Shown: positions 41,910 through 53,559, counted from the stretch's first letter. The stretch is 64,000 nucleotides of DNA from Schizophyllum amplum (GCA_007026445.1 VDMD01000013.1:663828-727827), one strand, 5' to 3'. Numbers and translations are program-made. The notes: a model not told the origin generated them from the sequence alone.

Positions 41910-44548
41910 ATGACATCCGACTGGGGATTCAACTTTCGACAAGGCTACTTCCATGACTCAGACGATTCTGACGCTGGCGACGAAGGCGCTCCCAAGACGG
42001 AAACCGAGCTCATCCAAGAGTTTGATCTTGGCTCGCGCGACGAAGCGGGCGTCAAGTACAAGCCGAACCCTTTCAGTATTGCGAAGATCAATGCAGCGGC
42101 GCGCGGCGCTACTGCTCCCAACAAGCCAGTGAAAGCAGCCGTTCAGCGGAAGCAATCCACGACGAAGAAGGGCGGCGCATCTACCATCGAGCAGGCTTTC
42201 AAAGTACAAGCCACGCGCTCGAAACCCAGGCAAGCGGTCACTTCCTCTGTCCCCCTTCTGAGTAGACCATCGACTACACGAACAACCGAGCCTCGCAACG
42301 ATGGACCATCGCGCCCGCCATTGTCTCCTTCCACCAATTTGCAACATGCCAGTAGACCTCGCAAAGCTGTACCTGCTCGTACAAATGCTCCTTCTGCCTC
42401 TTTAGCTACAGCTACTCCTCTACCTGCCACAAATCAAGCGCATATACCCAGTCAGCCCGCCCTGCAGACTTCGACTCAGCAAGCTGCTCCTACAGCACAA
42501 TGTCCAGTTCCCCTCATGCTTCAGTTTCTCATTCTGCTCTGGCGCCCACGCTTCGACTACCGACGCATACAGGTGCTTCACGTCCGACATTCAAGCCGCG
42601 GCCTCGCAACGTACGGTCTTCACCGCCGCGTCCCACTGCGCTTCACAACTTCGCACATCCATCTGCTTCGTTGGCACATACATCTGCTTTGCTCGCGCAT
42701 CCTTCTGCTTCGTTCTCGTCTCCGCTGCGCGCCAGTGCTCGCAACTTTCGCACTCCTGCTCCCCAGTCGTCTCCGAGCCGTTTCGTGCTGCTTTCTCTGC
42801 TCATGTTCGGCCCGTTTTTCCTCAAGATCGTCATGCTCTTCCTCAAATCGCTTCTTCTGCTTCTCGACGTCGCAACGATCTTATGTCTCCTTTCAGAGAA
42901 TCCGGTACGTAGTCCACTCCTCCATATATGCTGGATGATTGAGGATCCTGATTCTTGCCTCATCAGCTAGCTCGCCGCTTGATCAACACGCGTCTCCCTC
43001 TGTGATGAATAATTCTCCGTCTCCGACACGACCTTTCGACAGCACATATGCGCACCTCGTTGCCGAAGGCCCTGACTCCGTCGCGCGTGCAACTTTCCCA
43101 GTCTGGCAGCCGATCTTGCGTTCAGCGATCCTCCAAACTTGCTCAGCATTTGCCCGTGATCAATTCACCTTACAATGCCCCGCAGCAGAGCCAACGGCCG
43201 TCCTCTATCACTACAACCACTCGCGAATCTACTCCACCGACGCTGTCCGTGCCACAAAAACGTTGCATTCCGTCACCTCAGTCTACCGGCTCGCGGCCAC
43301 TCAACTGCTCCGGCTCGGATATCCCCAGCGCATATACCACCTCCTTCGGCGATCCCGATGAGGAGTGGAGCACGCTCTCCGCGACCTCGGCCAAGCGGCG
43401 GAAGACAAGTGATATCCTGAAGAGAGGTGGCGCGTGCAAACCAGGCGAGAAAGGAGTGCGGACCAGCGGCGCGTTCCGCATGCCTGGCTTGCTGGGACGC
43501 GCGGCGGCGAACGAGAATGTGCGCAAGAGCGGGGTCAGCCCGACGTCGAAGAGGCGGGTGATCACGTTCTTGCCGCCGCCGCTCGTTAGCAAGAGCGAAC
43601 CGAAGCCGGAGGGAGAGCACGCGTATGGCAAGGAGGCAGGACAAGCTTCTGGCCCGGAGGGCGGACGAGCGCCTAGCTCGCCGGTACGCAACAATGGGCA
43701 GGCGAGCGACGCTATGGACGAGGTGGACGAAGAACCGCGTTTTCCGGTTCGGTGTCGAAGGGGACGACGATAGGAACATGGCGATGGACGAGCTGCCCAC
43801 AGTCATCGATGATAGTGGCTTGTCCCGCCCTCGCCGCCAGTCCACGCCCAACCGCCGGCCATCGTCGTCCAGCCGCCGGCCATCGTCGTCCAGCCGCCGG
43901 CCATCGTCGCCCTTGACGACCCTCTCGTCCAGCCCGACGCTCGTGAGCGCCAATCCGAAGACACCGGTCCCCAAGTATGCGTTCAGTCATCAGGACCAGG
44001 ACGCTTCACATATGGACGACGAGGACGATATGCCCGCGTCTTACGATGATGTCCCCGTCCCGTACGCGGACGAGACTTATGCCTCGTACGCGGACGAGAC
44101 GCATGCTGCATATGACGACGACAACCTACCGACCTCGGACGACAACTCGGACGTCCCCATCCCATTCAACATGGAAGAAGTGCGACAGAGGTACCCCGCG
44201 TTGAAGGCGAGGCTGCGCTCGGTGGGTTTATCTCTCACCGCTGTATGTCCTCGGTATCATCCCATCGCTTGTCCTTCAGCGTTCTTCATAGTCCTCCTTC
44301 CCATCGGTCTTCATAGTCCTCCTTCCCATCGCTCTTCATAGTCCTCCTTCCCATCGTTCACTCACAATCCTTCCTCCTTTTCGCTCACTCACGATCCTCA
44401 GTAGCGCAAGCGCGCCTTGCGTACCGCGTGGCAGAAGTTGGAGCTGCCGAGTTGCGGGCAGGTGTTTTACGATCCGGAGGGCAAGGGCGGGGTGGGGGAG
44501 ATTGGGATTATGGAGTGGACGTTGGGTAAGAGGGTGGAGGTTGGGTGA
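41910..44548 (+). CDS. Large disordered hypothetical protein
   Basis: The likely start at 41910 gives MTSDWGFNFRQGYFHDSDDS, then TETELIQEFDLGSRDEAGVK and YKPNPFSIAKINAAAR, a compact conserved-looking motif. After that the product is low-complexity and rich in Ser, Pro, Ala and Arg. A conserved-looking block near 43360-43560 reads GDPDEEWSTLSATSAKRRKT ... ITFLPPPLV. An acidic repeat follows (YADETYASYADETHAAYDDD), then IPFNMEEVRQRYPALKARLR. The last exon (after an intron holding a 25-bp repeat) encodes RKRALRTAWQKLELPSCGQ ... GIMEWTLGKRVEVG and the stop at 44546-44548. Frame changes near 42500, 42770, 43040 and 43760 are either missed introns or base errors. Function unknown. The ordered ends with a long linker suggest a nuclear scaffold, by inference only. 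Confidence 0.5.
44284..44358 (+). repeat. 25-bp tandem repeat inside an intron, 3 copies
   Basis: Three almost perfect units of CTTCATAGTCCTCCTTCCCA plus TCGNT start at 44284, 44309 and 44334. They lie in the last intron of the preceding gene and form a polypyrimidine-rich stretch before its acceptor. Confidence 0.88.
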
Positions 44549-44719
44549 GTTACGGAGGTTGAGTGAGAGGGTATGAAACGAGGTGTTGGTACGAGGGGTA
44601 ACCAGGCGAGTGTTCCCTTTTATGCAGATGATATGTCTGCGCGTACTTGGGGTTGTACCGCCAGCGGCGTAAGAACGACGGAAGATGATTGGCATTCAAC
44701 ACATCCATGGAATAGGTAC

Positions 44720-45608
44720 TCATGCAGTCGGACCGCCATCGCCACCCTGCGCCTCCTTGCCTTTTCTTCTTCTCCTTTTACCTTGACCACCTTCCCTCTC
44801 CTTCGGTGGTGGCACGTACCGCGCGCCCTCTCCCATGAGATTCTTCCACGGCCTCTGCGGATCCGCTTTCTTCCTCGAGTAATGCGGCTCGGAGGGTGGC
44901 GGTGGCACACGTACAGGCTCGGGCTCTGCCGGGGCCTCCTGCTGCTGTTGTGCTGGCGGCGGCGGCGGCGGGGCGGGTGTGAATGTCGTCACCGTCGCCT
45001 TCTTCGTGCGCGAGTTCAGCGAGAGGACTTTGTGCGCCTGGTTCTGCGCGGGCGATGGCGTGCGCATCGGTGGTGCGGCGCCGGAGAGGGTGGGGAACGC
45101 GCCGGCGCGGGCGCGGGCTTCTTGCTCGGCGCGCACGACGGCTGCTTCCTCGCGCGCGCGCGTAGCAGCGAGCTCGGACTCGAGGCGCTCGATCAGGCGG
45201 GCGGCGGCGTCTGGGGAGAGGAGGGGTGACGCGCAGTGGGGGCAGAGGTGTTGCGGGCCGTTCAGGACGCAGAGGATGAGGCCGCATCGCGTGCAGGCGG
45301 GCGCGTAGGATGAGAGGGCGTGCTCGCGCGCTGCGAAGACGGTTCAGCTTGTCATCGCAAAGTTCGGTTATTCACGCACCCATGCAGAAGCACCCGCCTG
45401 CGGGATCCTGTGTCCCGGCCTCCGATGTGAGAGCGGCGATCTGGTTCTCGAGCTTGCGCACTGCACGACTTTTGGGCGGGCCGGCGGGCTCTTTTCCCTT
45501 CGGTGAGCCTCTGCCGCCTGTTCCATTCTGTTGTGGTCTGTTATTGTAGCGCGGCTTGATGCGGTCGGAGGGGAGGGAGGAGCTCTTGATCCAGGGCGTG
45601 TGCTGCAT
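44720..45608 (-). CDS. TRIP4/ASC-1 (Rqt4)-type C2HC5 zinc-finger protein
   Basis: Two exons on the minus strand. Exon 1 starts at ATG 45608 with MQHTPWIKSSSLPSDRIKPR, continues RAVRKLENQIAALTSEAGTQ, and ends PAGGCFCMG. A short intron (about 45378-45332) joins to REHALSSYAPACTRCGLILC and VLNGPQHLCPHC. The cysteines CFC-x-H/C-x-CTRC-x-C-x-H-x-CPHC form the C2HC5 zinc finger typical of TRIP4. A coiled-coil (AAARLIERLESELAATRARE) and a Pro-rich tail with RPWKNLMGEGARYVPPPKER follow. In yeast and humans this protein belongs to the ASC-1/ribosome quality-control trigger complex that splits collided ribosomes. It is shorter than human TRIP4 and lacks the ASCH domain, as in the fungal Rqt4 proteins. 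Confidence 0.82.
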
Positions 45609-46102
45609 GGCGGTTGGGGCAGACGGGTGGCGCGGCGGGTTACGAACAGTGCGGCCCGAGTCAAGCGCCCAAGATTTCGGCAGTTACCGAGTGGACTCTC
45701 CTTCCTCCTCCCTCCTGACGAGAGCGCATTCTACGAGATATCTGGAATTGCTTCGCACAGATGGGCAATAATACTACTGATGTTGCGTCCTGCCGTGCAG
45801 GAGGCTACAACGCGTACATTCGGCAAATCGCCCACTAGCCGAAACGGACGTCTATAACTTACCAATGCTTTCTCATGCAGCTGGATCAGCATCACAAGAG
45901 CCCGTTGAAGCATCTTCTACATTATCCGCTTCGCCCGGGATAGTTGGATCGAGCACGCCGAAACGGACTTGATTGTATGTGGCGCTGGATTGGACGGTCA
46001 CTAGCAGCATATAAATCATGTCCATCGAGGTCGATATTGTGCTCAGTATCCTGCTTCTGCATATTCATCATCCCCGTCGCAGTTCTCTCATCCCTATCCG
46101 AG
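45609..46102. promoter_or_regulatory. Divergent promoter region, TRIP4-like and ADH genes
   Basis: The two genes start at the ends of this 494-bp stretch and point away from each other. No gene inside; no defined motif recognised. Confidence 0.5.
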
Positions 46103-47635
46103 ATGTCCAAAACTATCCAAGCATACGGCGCTGCTGGTCCCAACCAGAAGCTCCAGCCGCTGACCATCCAGCGGCGCGCTCCGGATGAGAACGATGTTGT
46201 CATCGATATCAAGTACACGGGCATCTGCCATAGCGACATCCATATCGTGCACGGGGTACGTCGATGCTCTCGTATGCCTCTCGCCTTCTTTCGCGGCTCA
46301 CAACAATGTGCTTTACAGGAGTGGGGCGAAATCCCATACCCCATGATTCCCGGCCATGAAATCGCTGGTATCGTCCGCAGCGTCGGGAAGAACGTCACAA
46401 AGTTCAAGGTCGGTGACCGCGTCGGCGTCGGCAACATGGTCAACTCGTGCCGCACCTGCAACAACTGCAAGGCCGGCGAGGAGCATTTTTGCACGGGCAA
46501 CGGAAAAAATCATGTCCAACGTGGCCACGTATTATGGCAGGGTGCGCGCATTTCCTTCCAGTGATGCTCCCCGTCATGAATGCGCAATTCTCTAGGACCC
46601 AAAGGAGGACTTCGCACCGACTGCGGGTGGCTACTCGCAGATGATCGTCGTCGACAAGAATTTCGTCATGAGAATACCCAACAGCATCCCATTGGACAGG
46701 GCGGCCCCGCTTTTGTGTGAGTATATCCCAACGCGCGATACAAATGATAACTGATACAATATTAGGCGCGGGCATCACGATGTACTCGCCTCTGCGCCAG
46801 TGGCATGCCGGCCCAGGCAAGCGCGTCGCCGTCGTCGGTCTCGGCGGCCTCGGACACATCGGCGTCAAGATGGCCAAGTATGTGGCACCGCCGTCGATGT
46901 TTTTTTTACCGAGCAGACTGACCTTATTTTCCTCAGGGCGATGGGCTGTGAGGTCACCGTTCTGTCCCAGTCGGTCAGCAAGAAGGAGCTGGGCCTCAAG
47001 CTTGGCGCGGACAAGTACTATGCAACGGCCGACGCGGAGACGTTCACGGCCCTCAAGGGCTACTTCGACCTCATCGTCAACACGGTATCCACGAATCTCA
47101 ACTTGGACCAGTATGTGTCGCTGCTCCGTATCGATGGCGCCCTCGTCGAGGTTGGCGTGCCCTTGAACCCCATGTCCGTGCACGCGTACAGCCTCATCTC
47201 GGGCCGCCGCAGCCTCGCCGGCTCGTATATTGGCAGCATCCGCGAGACGCAAGAGATGCTGAACTTCTGCGGTACGTAGTAGACTGTGAACAGCTTATCC
47301 AATGTCTGGCTGACAGAAGTGCAGCCAAGTATGGCATTACAGCTGAGATTGAGACTATTCCCGCGTCCAAGATGTACGTTTCTCGCGGTGTTGTACTATA
47401 AAATCATGTGCTAATCCTCCTCGTAGCAACGAGGCCTGGGACCGTGTTGTCAAGTCCGACGTCCGCTTCCGCTTCGTTATCGACATCTCCACGCTCAAGT
47501 AAGTTGTCTGCTTCGTCGCACATATACTGTACTCACCTGTATCGCAGCGACCGAGCGGAATCTGAGGCAGCTAAAGGCCGCCGAAGGTCTGGGTTTTGGG
47601 GGCATTTCCGATCCAAACTTACTGGAAAGAAGTAA
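46103..47635 (+). CDS. Zinc-dependent alcohol dehydrogenase (ADH6/CAD type)
   Basis: Exons include 46103-46255, 46319-46541 and 46596-46716, with further short exons to 47635. The catalytic zinc ligands are in [12 protein letters not shown] and PGHEIAGIV, and the structural zinc is held by [15 protein letters not shown]. Later motifs are [32 protein letters not shown] (the Rossmann loop), VGVPLNPM and [10 protein letters not shown]. These place it with cinnamyl-alcohol-type, NADPH-preferring alcohol dehydrogenases that reduce aldehydes, in fungi often aromatic ones. One extra A in the A6 run at 46504-46509 breaks the frame; the next frame continues [12 protein letters not shown] as expected. 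The C-terminus is ambiguous: unspliced, it stops after STLK (47502); splicing at the GTAAGT there adds [16 protein letters not shown] ... KLTGKK and stops at 47635. Confidence 0.87.
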
Positions 47636-48631
47636 CCTGCTAGGCAACGCGGGGCTGTAATCTGTGGCTATTGCTTTCATACAGGTAATTACAGTCCACA
47701 GTTGATTGGGACAGTACTGAAAGTAACCCATGAACGAAACGATTTTACGAATCGGCCCACGCTCACTCAGTCACTCTCATGACATAGGCTGAGAGTTGGT
47801 AAATCGTTCATGTTTACTGTCTAGTATACGTATAAGTAATTTCAGAGGATCGGCGGTGATTTGAGCAAATGGGAGGGGGTGGAAGCGTGATGGGGAACTC
47901 CGGTTATACCCCTCAGCGAAACATCCGCCCTGCGCAACGACTCGCCTGGTCGTTCACTGTACGTTTCTGTAGGAATGTCTCTCTAGGTCCGATGAAGCTA
48001 CCTACAATGTTTAGAGAGGTGAGTTGGACGAATCGTCCTGCAAGCCTGCAGAACGCGTCGTATTCTGGTTGATGGAAGTCATCCTCCTGTTCATGGCAGT
48101 TTGTGCTACGCAGTGCAGCTATTGTCTGAGATTTTTGTGCATACATTTGATACTTGCCTATACACCATATGATTTTCTCGGAATTTTCAGAGAATTCTGG
48201 GCGACGCCATCCGCGTGTTTCGTTGAGGGGGCCGGTTTCGCTTAGGTTACTTTCAGTATAGAGTAATAAAAGAAATGCAGAATAGCCAGAGAAATATGTG
48301 GTTTGTACTTGTGTAACAATTAAACGGTGTCCTAACTCCCGGGATGCGACCGCATTCTATGCACCAACCGAGGGGGAGGGGAGGGGCAAAAGATGGTAAA
48401 TAAGAACAGTCGATAGGTTGCTAGAGAGGCGACGAGTACTGTAGGTATGCGTAGTAGCGGTCCAAGGTGGAGATACATACGATGAAGACAGGCGGGTATA
48501 CTGCATGGCGAACTCGTATAGCCGCATGGTGGAGGCATGTTTTACTCAAAGGGGTGTAGTACGATTAGCGTGCGTGAATACAAGTCACGACAACTCGTAA
48601 CACAGCAGGTCATCAGCTGACAGTTGTGCAT
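47636..48631. other. Convergent spacer, no gene seen
   Basis: About 1 kb between the 3' ends of the ADH gene (+) and a hypothetical gene (-). AT-rich in parts (47800-47850 and 48240-48330). No gene or RNA recognised. Confidence 0.45.
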
Positions 48632-49400
48632 TTAGAGCATCATAGACTGGTGGAACGTTACGAGAATCGCACAGCAGTGGCGTTGTGCACTAAACCATGC
48701 CCTTTTATACGCCTCCAACATCTTCACCTCCTCGCTCTCGTTCGAGATGTCTGGCGCGCGCGTCAGCCACTTGCTCAACTGATTGACGAAAACACGCACC
48801 TCTGAGAAGCCTCGGATGGACCAAGTCTGCCGCGTATAGCTCGTACTCCCGCCCCAGCAGCGCCGCATCGCGTTCGCACCGCAACCTCAACCAGAGTGCC
48901 GCGTCCGCCGGGTGCATATGCGTGTACAAGAACGGCCCCTCGCCCAGTTCGTCCAGCGCAATCTTGGCGTCCAGATTAGGCATCAAGCAGCATCCGTCGC
49001 ATCTTCTTTAAATCCTTCCAATCCCTCCGCTGCCCGGCCCCCCTCTGCGCAGCCGCGCCTCGATCATGAACACCTTCTCCGCCATCGACAGCCCCTCCTC
49101 GTTCACGTCCACATCGTCGATAAAGTAGCCGGGCAGAACGCCGTGCTGAACGAGCCGGTTTTGCACCCTGTCGATAGCCCGGTGCACTTTGGTGAAGGCG
49201 AGGCGCAGGCCCCAGCCCTCCTCGAGGCGCCAGAACCACTTGTCGTGCGTCGCGCCCATGGGCATGTGCTCGCGAATGGCATCGCTGGTTTCGCAGATGC
49301 GGTCCATTTCGTCGGTGCGGAGGTTTATGCGGGTGTTTGGGTCGGAGTGGTAGCGGTCCTGGCGGGCTCGGAGGGCGTCGGCGGGGTGGAGACGGGCCAT
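48632..49400 (-). CDS. Hypothetical helical protein
   Basis: ATG 49400 begins MARLHPADALRARQDRYHSD, then LRTDEMDRICETSDAIREHM, GATHDKWFWRLEEGWGLRLA and LPGYFIDDVDVNEEGLSMAE. A G6 run near 49045 breaks the frame. The following frame continues QRRDWKDLKKMRRML, and a third carries LDAKIALDELGEGPFLYTHM, HPADAALWLRLRCERDAALL, GREYELYAADLVHPRL and finally EVRVFVNQLSKWLTRAPDIS to a stop near 48632. The product is mostly helical with many Arg, Asp and Glu. No domain recognised. One gene with base errors is more likely than three fragments, because each frame ends where the next begins. Confidence 0.5.
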
Positions 49401-50601
49401 GACGAAGGCCTTGGGAGATATGCGAGCGACGGTCCTTGGGGTGGGCGGAGCGCCAACATCTTCAGGAGCGGAGGAAGTAATGTGTGAGTGGGAGTAGGTG
49501 GCTGGGAATAGAGAGCAGGGGAATGAAGGAGAAGGGTGACGTTACGTGTCACAAAGGGCCAGTTGATGTTAGTTGGGCACGAGGCGGTCATGCTTATATC
49601 ATGTGATGCTGCCTCTGGCCGGAAGGCGCCGCAAGCTTTGGACCCTGGAGTCGAACGAAGCTGAGTGTCTTCCGACAGCAATTGAGGTCGACCGGGGCCG
49701 CATATCTATCCATTGCGAGAGAACGCAGATGCGCTTCGATGAGAGTCAGACTGCCATGAGAGTTTTCCCGCCATCTGAATGTTCGCGTCCGGCGTGTCTG
49801 CGCGACCTTCACACCTACATATAGAATATCAGAGGTCCTGTACCATGGTGGAAGGATTTCAGAGCTACGACTTGCAGCAGGGCAAGCGTCAAGGTGAGGT
49901 TCACGCTTCAAGCCGCAGCGTCAGACTCAGAAACGGTGACATCTCGGTTTACCGGCCCGGCTCGAGGACGCGGCCCGCCCCAGGGCCGCTGGGCGCCTCT
50001 CTCGAACCACCACTTGCCCCGAATTCAGCGGGCATACCCATGCGCTCTTGTCGGGAGAGTCGACGTATCGAGCTCTCAGAGACTGAAGAATAAAGTCATG
50101 GCTGCAAAGTGCACCTGCACCCCGCCCTCCTCCTGCCTTTCAAATTGGTGCACAACAGTCGAATGATAATATTCCCCCGCTTCTAGGCGTCTCGGTGCCT
50201 GGGCTCTATACGCTCTCTGTATGCTGTTCGATCGAAACACTTTAGAGCGAGATGGCCAGCGCCGGCCCCCTGAAGGCGCGCTTAAAGTCACTGGTCACCT
50301 GCTTCCGCCGGCCTGCTCTCGCCGACGTCCCAGGCCATCTCTGCTGGCGCTCCGCGTACTCGCGGCTCTTGACCTTCTCTCTTCAGTTGCTATCTCAGCA
50401 AGATACCGCCGTGCGAGCTCGTCGGGGCGATTGACGCGAGTGAACACGAACACGCCATGTCCTCCTCATCCTCTAGCACATCTAGCAGCACGACCGCCGC
50501 AACAGGACGCCCAGCGAATATCCTTCACTGCCGCATCCCCAACGCCTTCGCCGCGTGAGTCGCTCGCCTTGCTGGCCCAGAGCCTGCCCGTCCCGCCATC
50601 T
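49401..50601. other. Spacer, no confident gene
   Basis: Divergent spacer. Upstream ATGs at 50252 and 50458 open short plus-strand frames that end before the Kre6-like frame becomes convincing, so they could be upstream ORFs. A GC-rich stretch at 49940-50010 has no clear meaning. Confidence 0.4.
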
Positions 50602-51445
50602 ATGTCGTCGCACGCGATCCCGGCCTCGTTCCGCCGCGCCACCTCGCCGCTCAATCCAAGTAGCAGCCCGTCCCCGTCCGCCCCGCCAAGCTCGCCCTTC
50701 CGCGACCGCCCCTCCATCGCCACCTTCGCGCACATCGCCTCCGAGGAAGCCCGCGCGCTTTCGAGCCCGCCCTGCTCACGTCCTCCACGCACCTCCATGA
50801 TCCTCTACCAGTTCGACGATCCCGCCGCGCTCCGCCCGCCCTCCGTCTTCTCCGCCCGCGACCCGTCGCGTCTCTCGTCCATGTCGCGCTCGTCGACCTT
50901 GTCGATATCTGGCTACTCCGACTCGCTGCTGTCCTACTCGACAGACTCCAAGTACCCGATCGCGGCGGACGCGCACGGGTTCGTGCCGTATGCGTACGAT
51001 CCTGCAGCGGACGAAGGAGAGGGTCCGGACGCGCTGCATGACCCCGAGGCTGCGTGCATACGGCGCGCGGGCGGCGTGTCGTGGCGCGGGGTGGCGAACG
51101 TGGGCGCGATGCTGGCGATCGTCGGGGGATCATCGCGCTGTTCGTCTTGTTTCCGGTGCTGTCGATGGGGCATGGTGGCGAGCGCGAGTACCGCATTGCG
51201 CACAATACAGCCATCAACTCGACGGGGCAGGCGGCGGAGGTGGTGTTCAGTGCAGACGCGAAGAGGGCTGCGACAGTGGCGGACAGGATGGTTGTTATGG
51301 TAGAGAGAGTCGCTGGCATTGTGAGTTTCACGTTGTTGGGACCGCTCCGTCTCTGGGTGCTCAATCATCGTTTCAGACCTTTGGCAGATTTGCATATGCT
51401 GGCCGAACTACCGTCATAGCTTTATACGCGCGCTTCGCAAGATAA
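50602..51445 (+). CDS. Kre6/Skn1-like N-terminus without catalytic domain
   Basis: The frame from ATG 50602 (MSSHAIPASFRRATSPLNPS) is Ser/Pro-rich, then reads LSISGYSDSLLSYSTDSKYP, GFVPYAYDPAADEGEGPDAL, HDPEA, SWRGVANVGAMLAIVGG and, after one missing G near 51129, IIALFVLFPVLSMGHGGERE and HNTAINSTGQ. This is the signature cytosolic tail and single membrane helix of fungal beta-1,6-glucan synthesis proteins Kre6/Skn1, ending exactly where their lumenal GH16 domain should start. Instead only ~45 unrelated residues follow. A 56-nt intron (51321-51376) adds TFGRFAYAGRTTVIALYARF and a stop at 51445; unspliced, it stops at 51419. It may be a truncated paralog or a membrane adaptor. The domain assignment rests on the N-terminal pattern. 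Confidence 0.6.
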
Positions 51446-52145
51446 TCCTACCGTCGAGATGTGCCTTCGTCAACATACCCACCTACTCACACATTTCTAC
51501 CCGTCGCCCTTCCATTGGATTAGTATCCTGCAGGACTTAGTATTGGCTCAGGCTTCCAGGATCACATAGAATAGGCCCGTATAATTCGCTGTGTGGTGTT
51601 CATCGCAACGTCGGTTGATGTATCATATTTACTGTCTTGCGCGTGTTGCTTGCCCTTCTGTCTTATGTATGTAGCTAGTTTTGAATTCTTATGGCAAAGT
51701 TTATTCGGCGGTTGCCGATTAAACTGGAAGTTACGAATGAGTCACGCCAGTCCCTGCCAGTCCGCACAGCTTGTCCATCTCCTAAGTCCTTTGTTCATTT
51801 AAGTTAAGTCACTACGCTGATTGTATCTCCTTACAGGCCGCTTTGTTCTCTCGACCCGTGGCCAAGACTGCTACATCGAAACGAGCGCCTAATTTCCTAT
51901 TCTTCCGACCTCGCATGTCCTTTGAACTGAATGAAAGCTATCGCTTGAGGCTCGGGCCCCTACCCCACACTTCGAACGCTTTGCGACTATTTGTCGTCAA
52001 AGGCAGTCCCTTTCTTCTTGGTCTATTTGATGTCTGTGGCCACATACTCGTCGATACATAAGCCTGATGTTTTCTGGATACGCCAGTTGCTTTTGCCCCT
52101 CGCCTTCACTGAGTCGGCAACATCGCACCTGCCGTACATTCCTCC
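51446..52145. other. Spacer, no gene seen
   Basis: AT-rich around 51590-51820. Short open frames only; nothing recognised. Confidence 0.45.
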
Positions 52146-52676
52146 ATGTCTACCTCATCGACCGAGCCCACCGCTTTCGAGGGAGACGGCCGCTCTCAGG
52201 TCATCCTTCGGAACCGCAAGATTCTCGTGGTGTGCCACAAGGACGAGCTAGAGGACCTGTCCGCGAAGGCGAGCACCTGCCGCCTTTGTCCTTCTTCATG
52301 AAAGCTGACAGTTTCGATATGCAGGACTTCATTGAGCTCTTCACTCGCGAGGTGGTGGAGGACGCGCCGGGAACGGCGTTCACCGCATCTGCATTGTGGA
52401 CAAGTTCATCAAGCAAGGGATGTGGGTGGGTGTGTGTGCATTACTGTGAGTCACCCAACTGAGATGAGCTGCAACGAAACTGACAGCGAGACGCTGCAGG
52501 TGCTCCGTTACGCATTCATGTTAATCCTCTCCGCCGTGCTCTTTCAGGGGCTCAGAGCTCTCATCCGTGCCGAGCTGGAGGAGAGTTATGGCATGAACAC
52601 TGGTCAGGCTGCATATCAGCAGGCGGCTCCCAGGTCCTTTAGAAACGGTTACTCGCACTACGGGTTTCCGTACTAG
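52146..52676 (+). CDS. Hypothetical small protein
   Basis: ATG 52146 gives MSTSSTEPTAFEGDGRSQVI and LRNRKILVVCHKDELEDLSA. A one-base break near 52275 leads into HLPPLSFFMKADSFDMQDFI, ELFTREVVEDAPG. Another near 52368 leads into NGVHRICIVDKFIKQGM. An intron of about 65 nt then precedes ETLQVLRYAFMLILSAVLFQ, GLRALIRAELEESYGMN and the stop at 52674-52676. The conserved-looking core is MQDFIELFTREVVEDAPGNG plus HRICIVDKFIKQGM, and the C-terminal part has one hydrophobic segment (FMLILSAVLFQGL). I do not recognise the family. The frame changes look like base errors, as elsewhere in the window. Confidence 0.45.
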
Positions 52677-52710
52677 TATGTCAATAGTTTAGACGGCTTA
52701 CATTACGATT

Positions 52711-53559
52711 TTAATACTTCGACCTGACGAGACCGGTGAGCAGCTCGATGCCAGCTCGCGCGCCGTCAATGACCTTGACGGGTGTGTCTTCGCCGTGCAC
52801 CTCTCGAGCGGCCTGCTTCACAAGGGGTTCCATCCCGGCCATGCCTGCGCCTGCGTAGATCGTCTTTTAGCATTATCTTACAGCAGTCGCACGAGCACTC
52901 ACATCCCAGGATGACCACGTCCGCGCCCATCGCTAGCATTTCCGCCGCACCGCGCTTCATTCCGGTCTCGACTTTCGCGCGGTCACCCTCCCGCAGCTCC
53001 ACGACGCCCAATCCTGTGGTGACGAGCCCCGCGAAGCGCGGTGAGGCGGCGCCCAAGAAGGAGTAAACGTCTTTGTGGCGATCGTACTTGAAGCCCGAGC
53101 CCGTCGAGATGATCCCAAAGCGCTTGCCGCAGAAGAGGGCGTGAGCGACGGCGGCCTCCATAATTCCTACAACAGGTCTTGTCGTGTTCTCTCGGAGGAC
53201 ATGGACCAAGGGATGATCAGAGACTGAGAGGACGCAGGAGAAGTACGAAGGGGGACACGGCGAGAGGTGAAGGATCATTGGAGTTCGTCAGGTCATTATC
53301 TTCGACTGACGATCATTGTAACGTACAGCAGCAGACAAGAAAGCCATCGTGCTTCTCAAGCAGCCCTCTCGAGCTGATGTCCTCCCAGCAAGCGGTCGTA
53401 GTAAGAGCTGCAGTGGTCGCATCGTTGATCGACGGTGGCGCATGTGATGGGGCTGTGTAGAACGCGAGCTCTACGCCGCGGCGCGACCAGAATTTCCTCT
53501 AGACCATCGGTGACTGACTTGGACGAGTTGGGGTTTATGACAAGGAGAGAGGCTGCCAT
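52711..53559 (-). CDS. Asp/Glu (hydantoin) racemase, Dcg1 family
   Basis: Three exons on the minus strand. Exon 1 from 53559 reads MAASLLVINPNSSKSVTDGL. After a one-base loss near 53478 it continues RGVELAFYTAPSHAPPSIND, WEDISSRGLLEKHDGFLVCC. Exon 2 (from about 53228) reads SDHPLVHVLRENTTRPVVGI, MEAAVAHALFCGKRFGIIST, MLAMGADVVILGC. Exon 3 ends GAGMAGMEPLVKQAAREVHG ... GIELLTGLVRSKY, stop at 52711-52713. The two catalytic cysteines of the racemase fold lie in the FLVCC/SDHPL region and in VILGCAGM, which is joined across the second intron. The NPNSS N-terminus is the family signature. Members racemise hydantoins or related compounds in nitrogen and allantoin metabolism; the actual substrate is not readable here. 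It is probably cytosolic. Confidence 0.85.

Noticed and set aside
48780..48805. A 22-nt intron in the hypothetical gene at 48.6-49.4 kb
   Set aside because: Below any plausible intron size; a base error is more likely.
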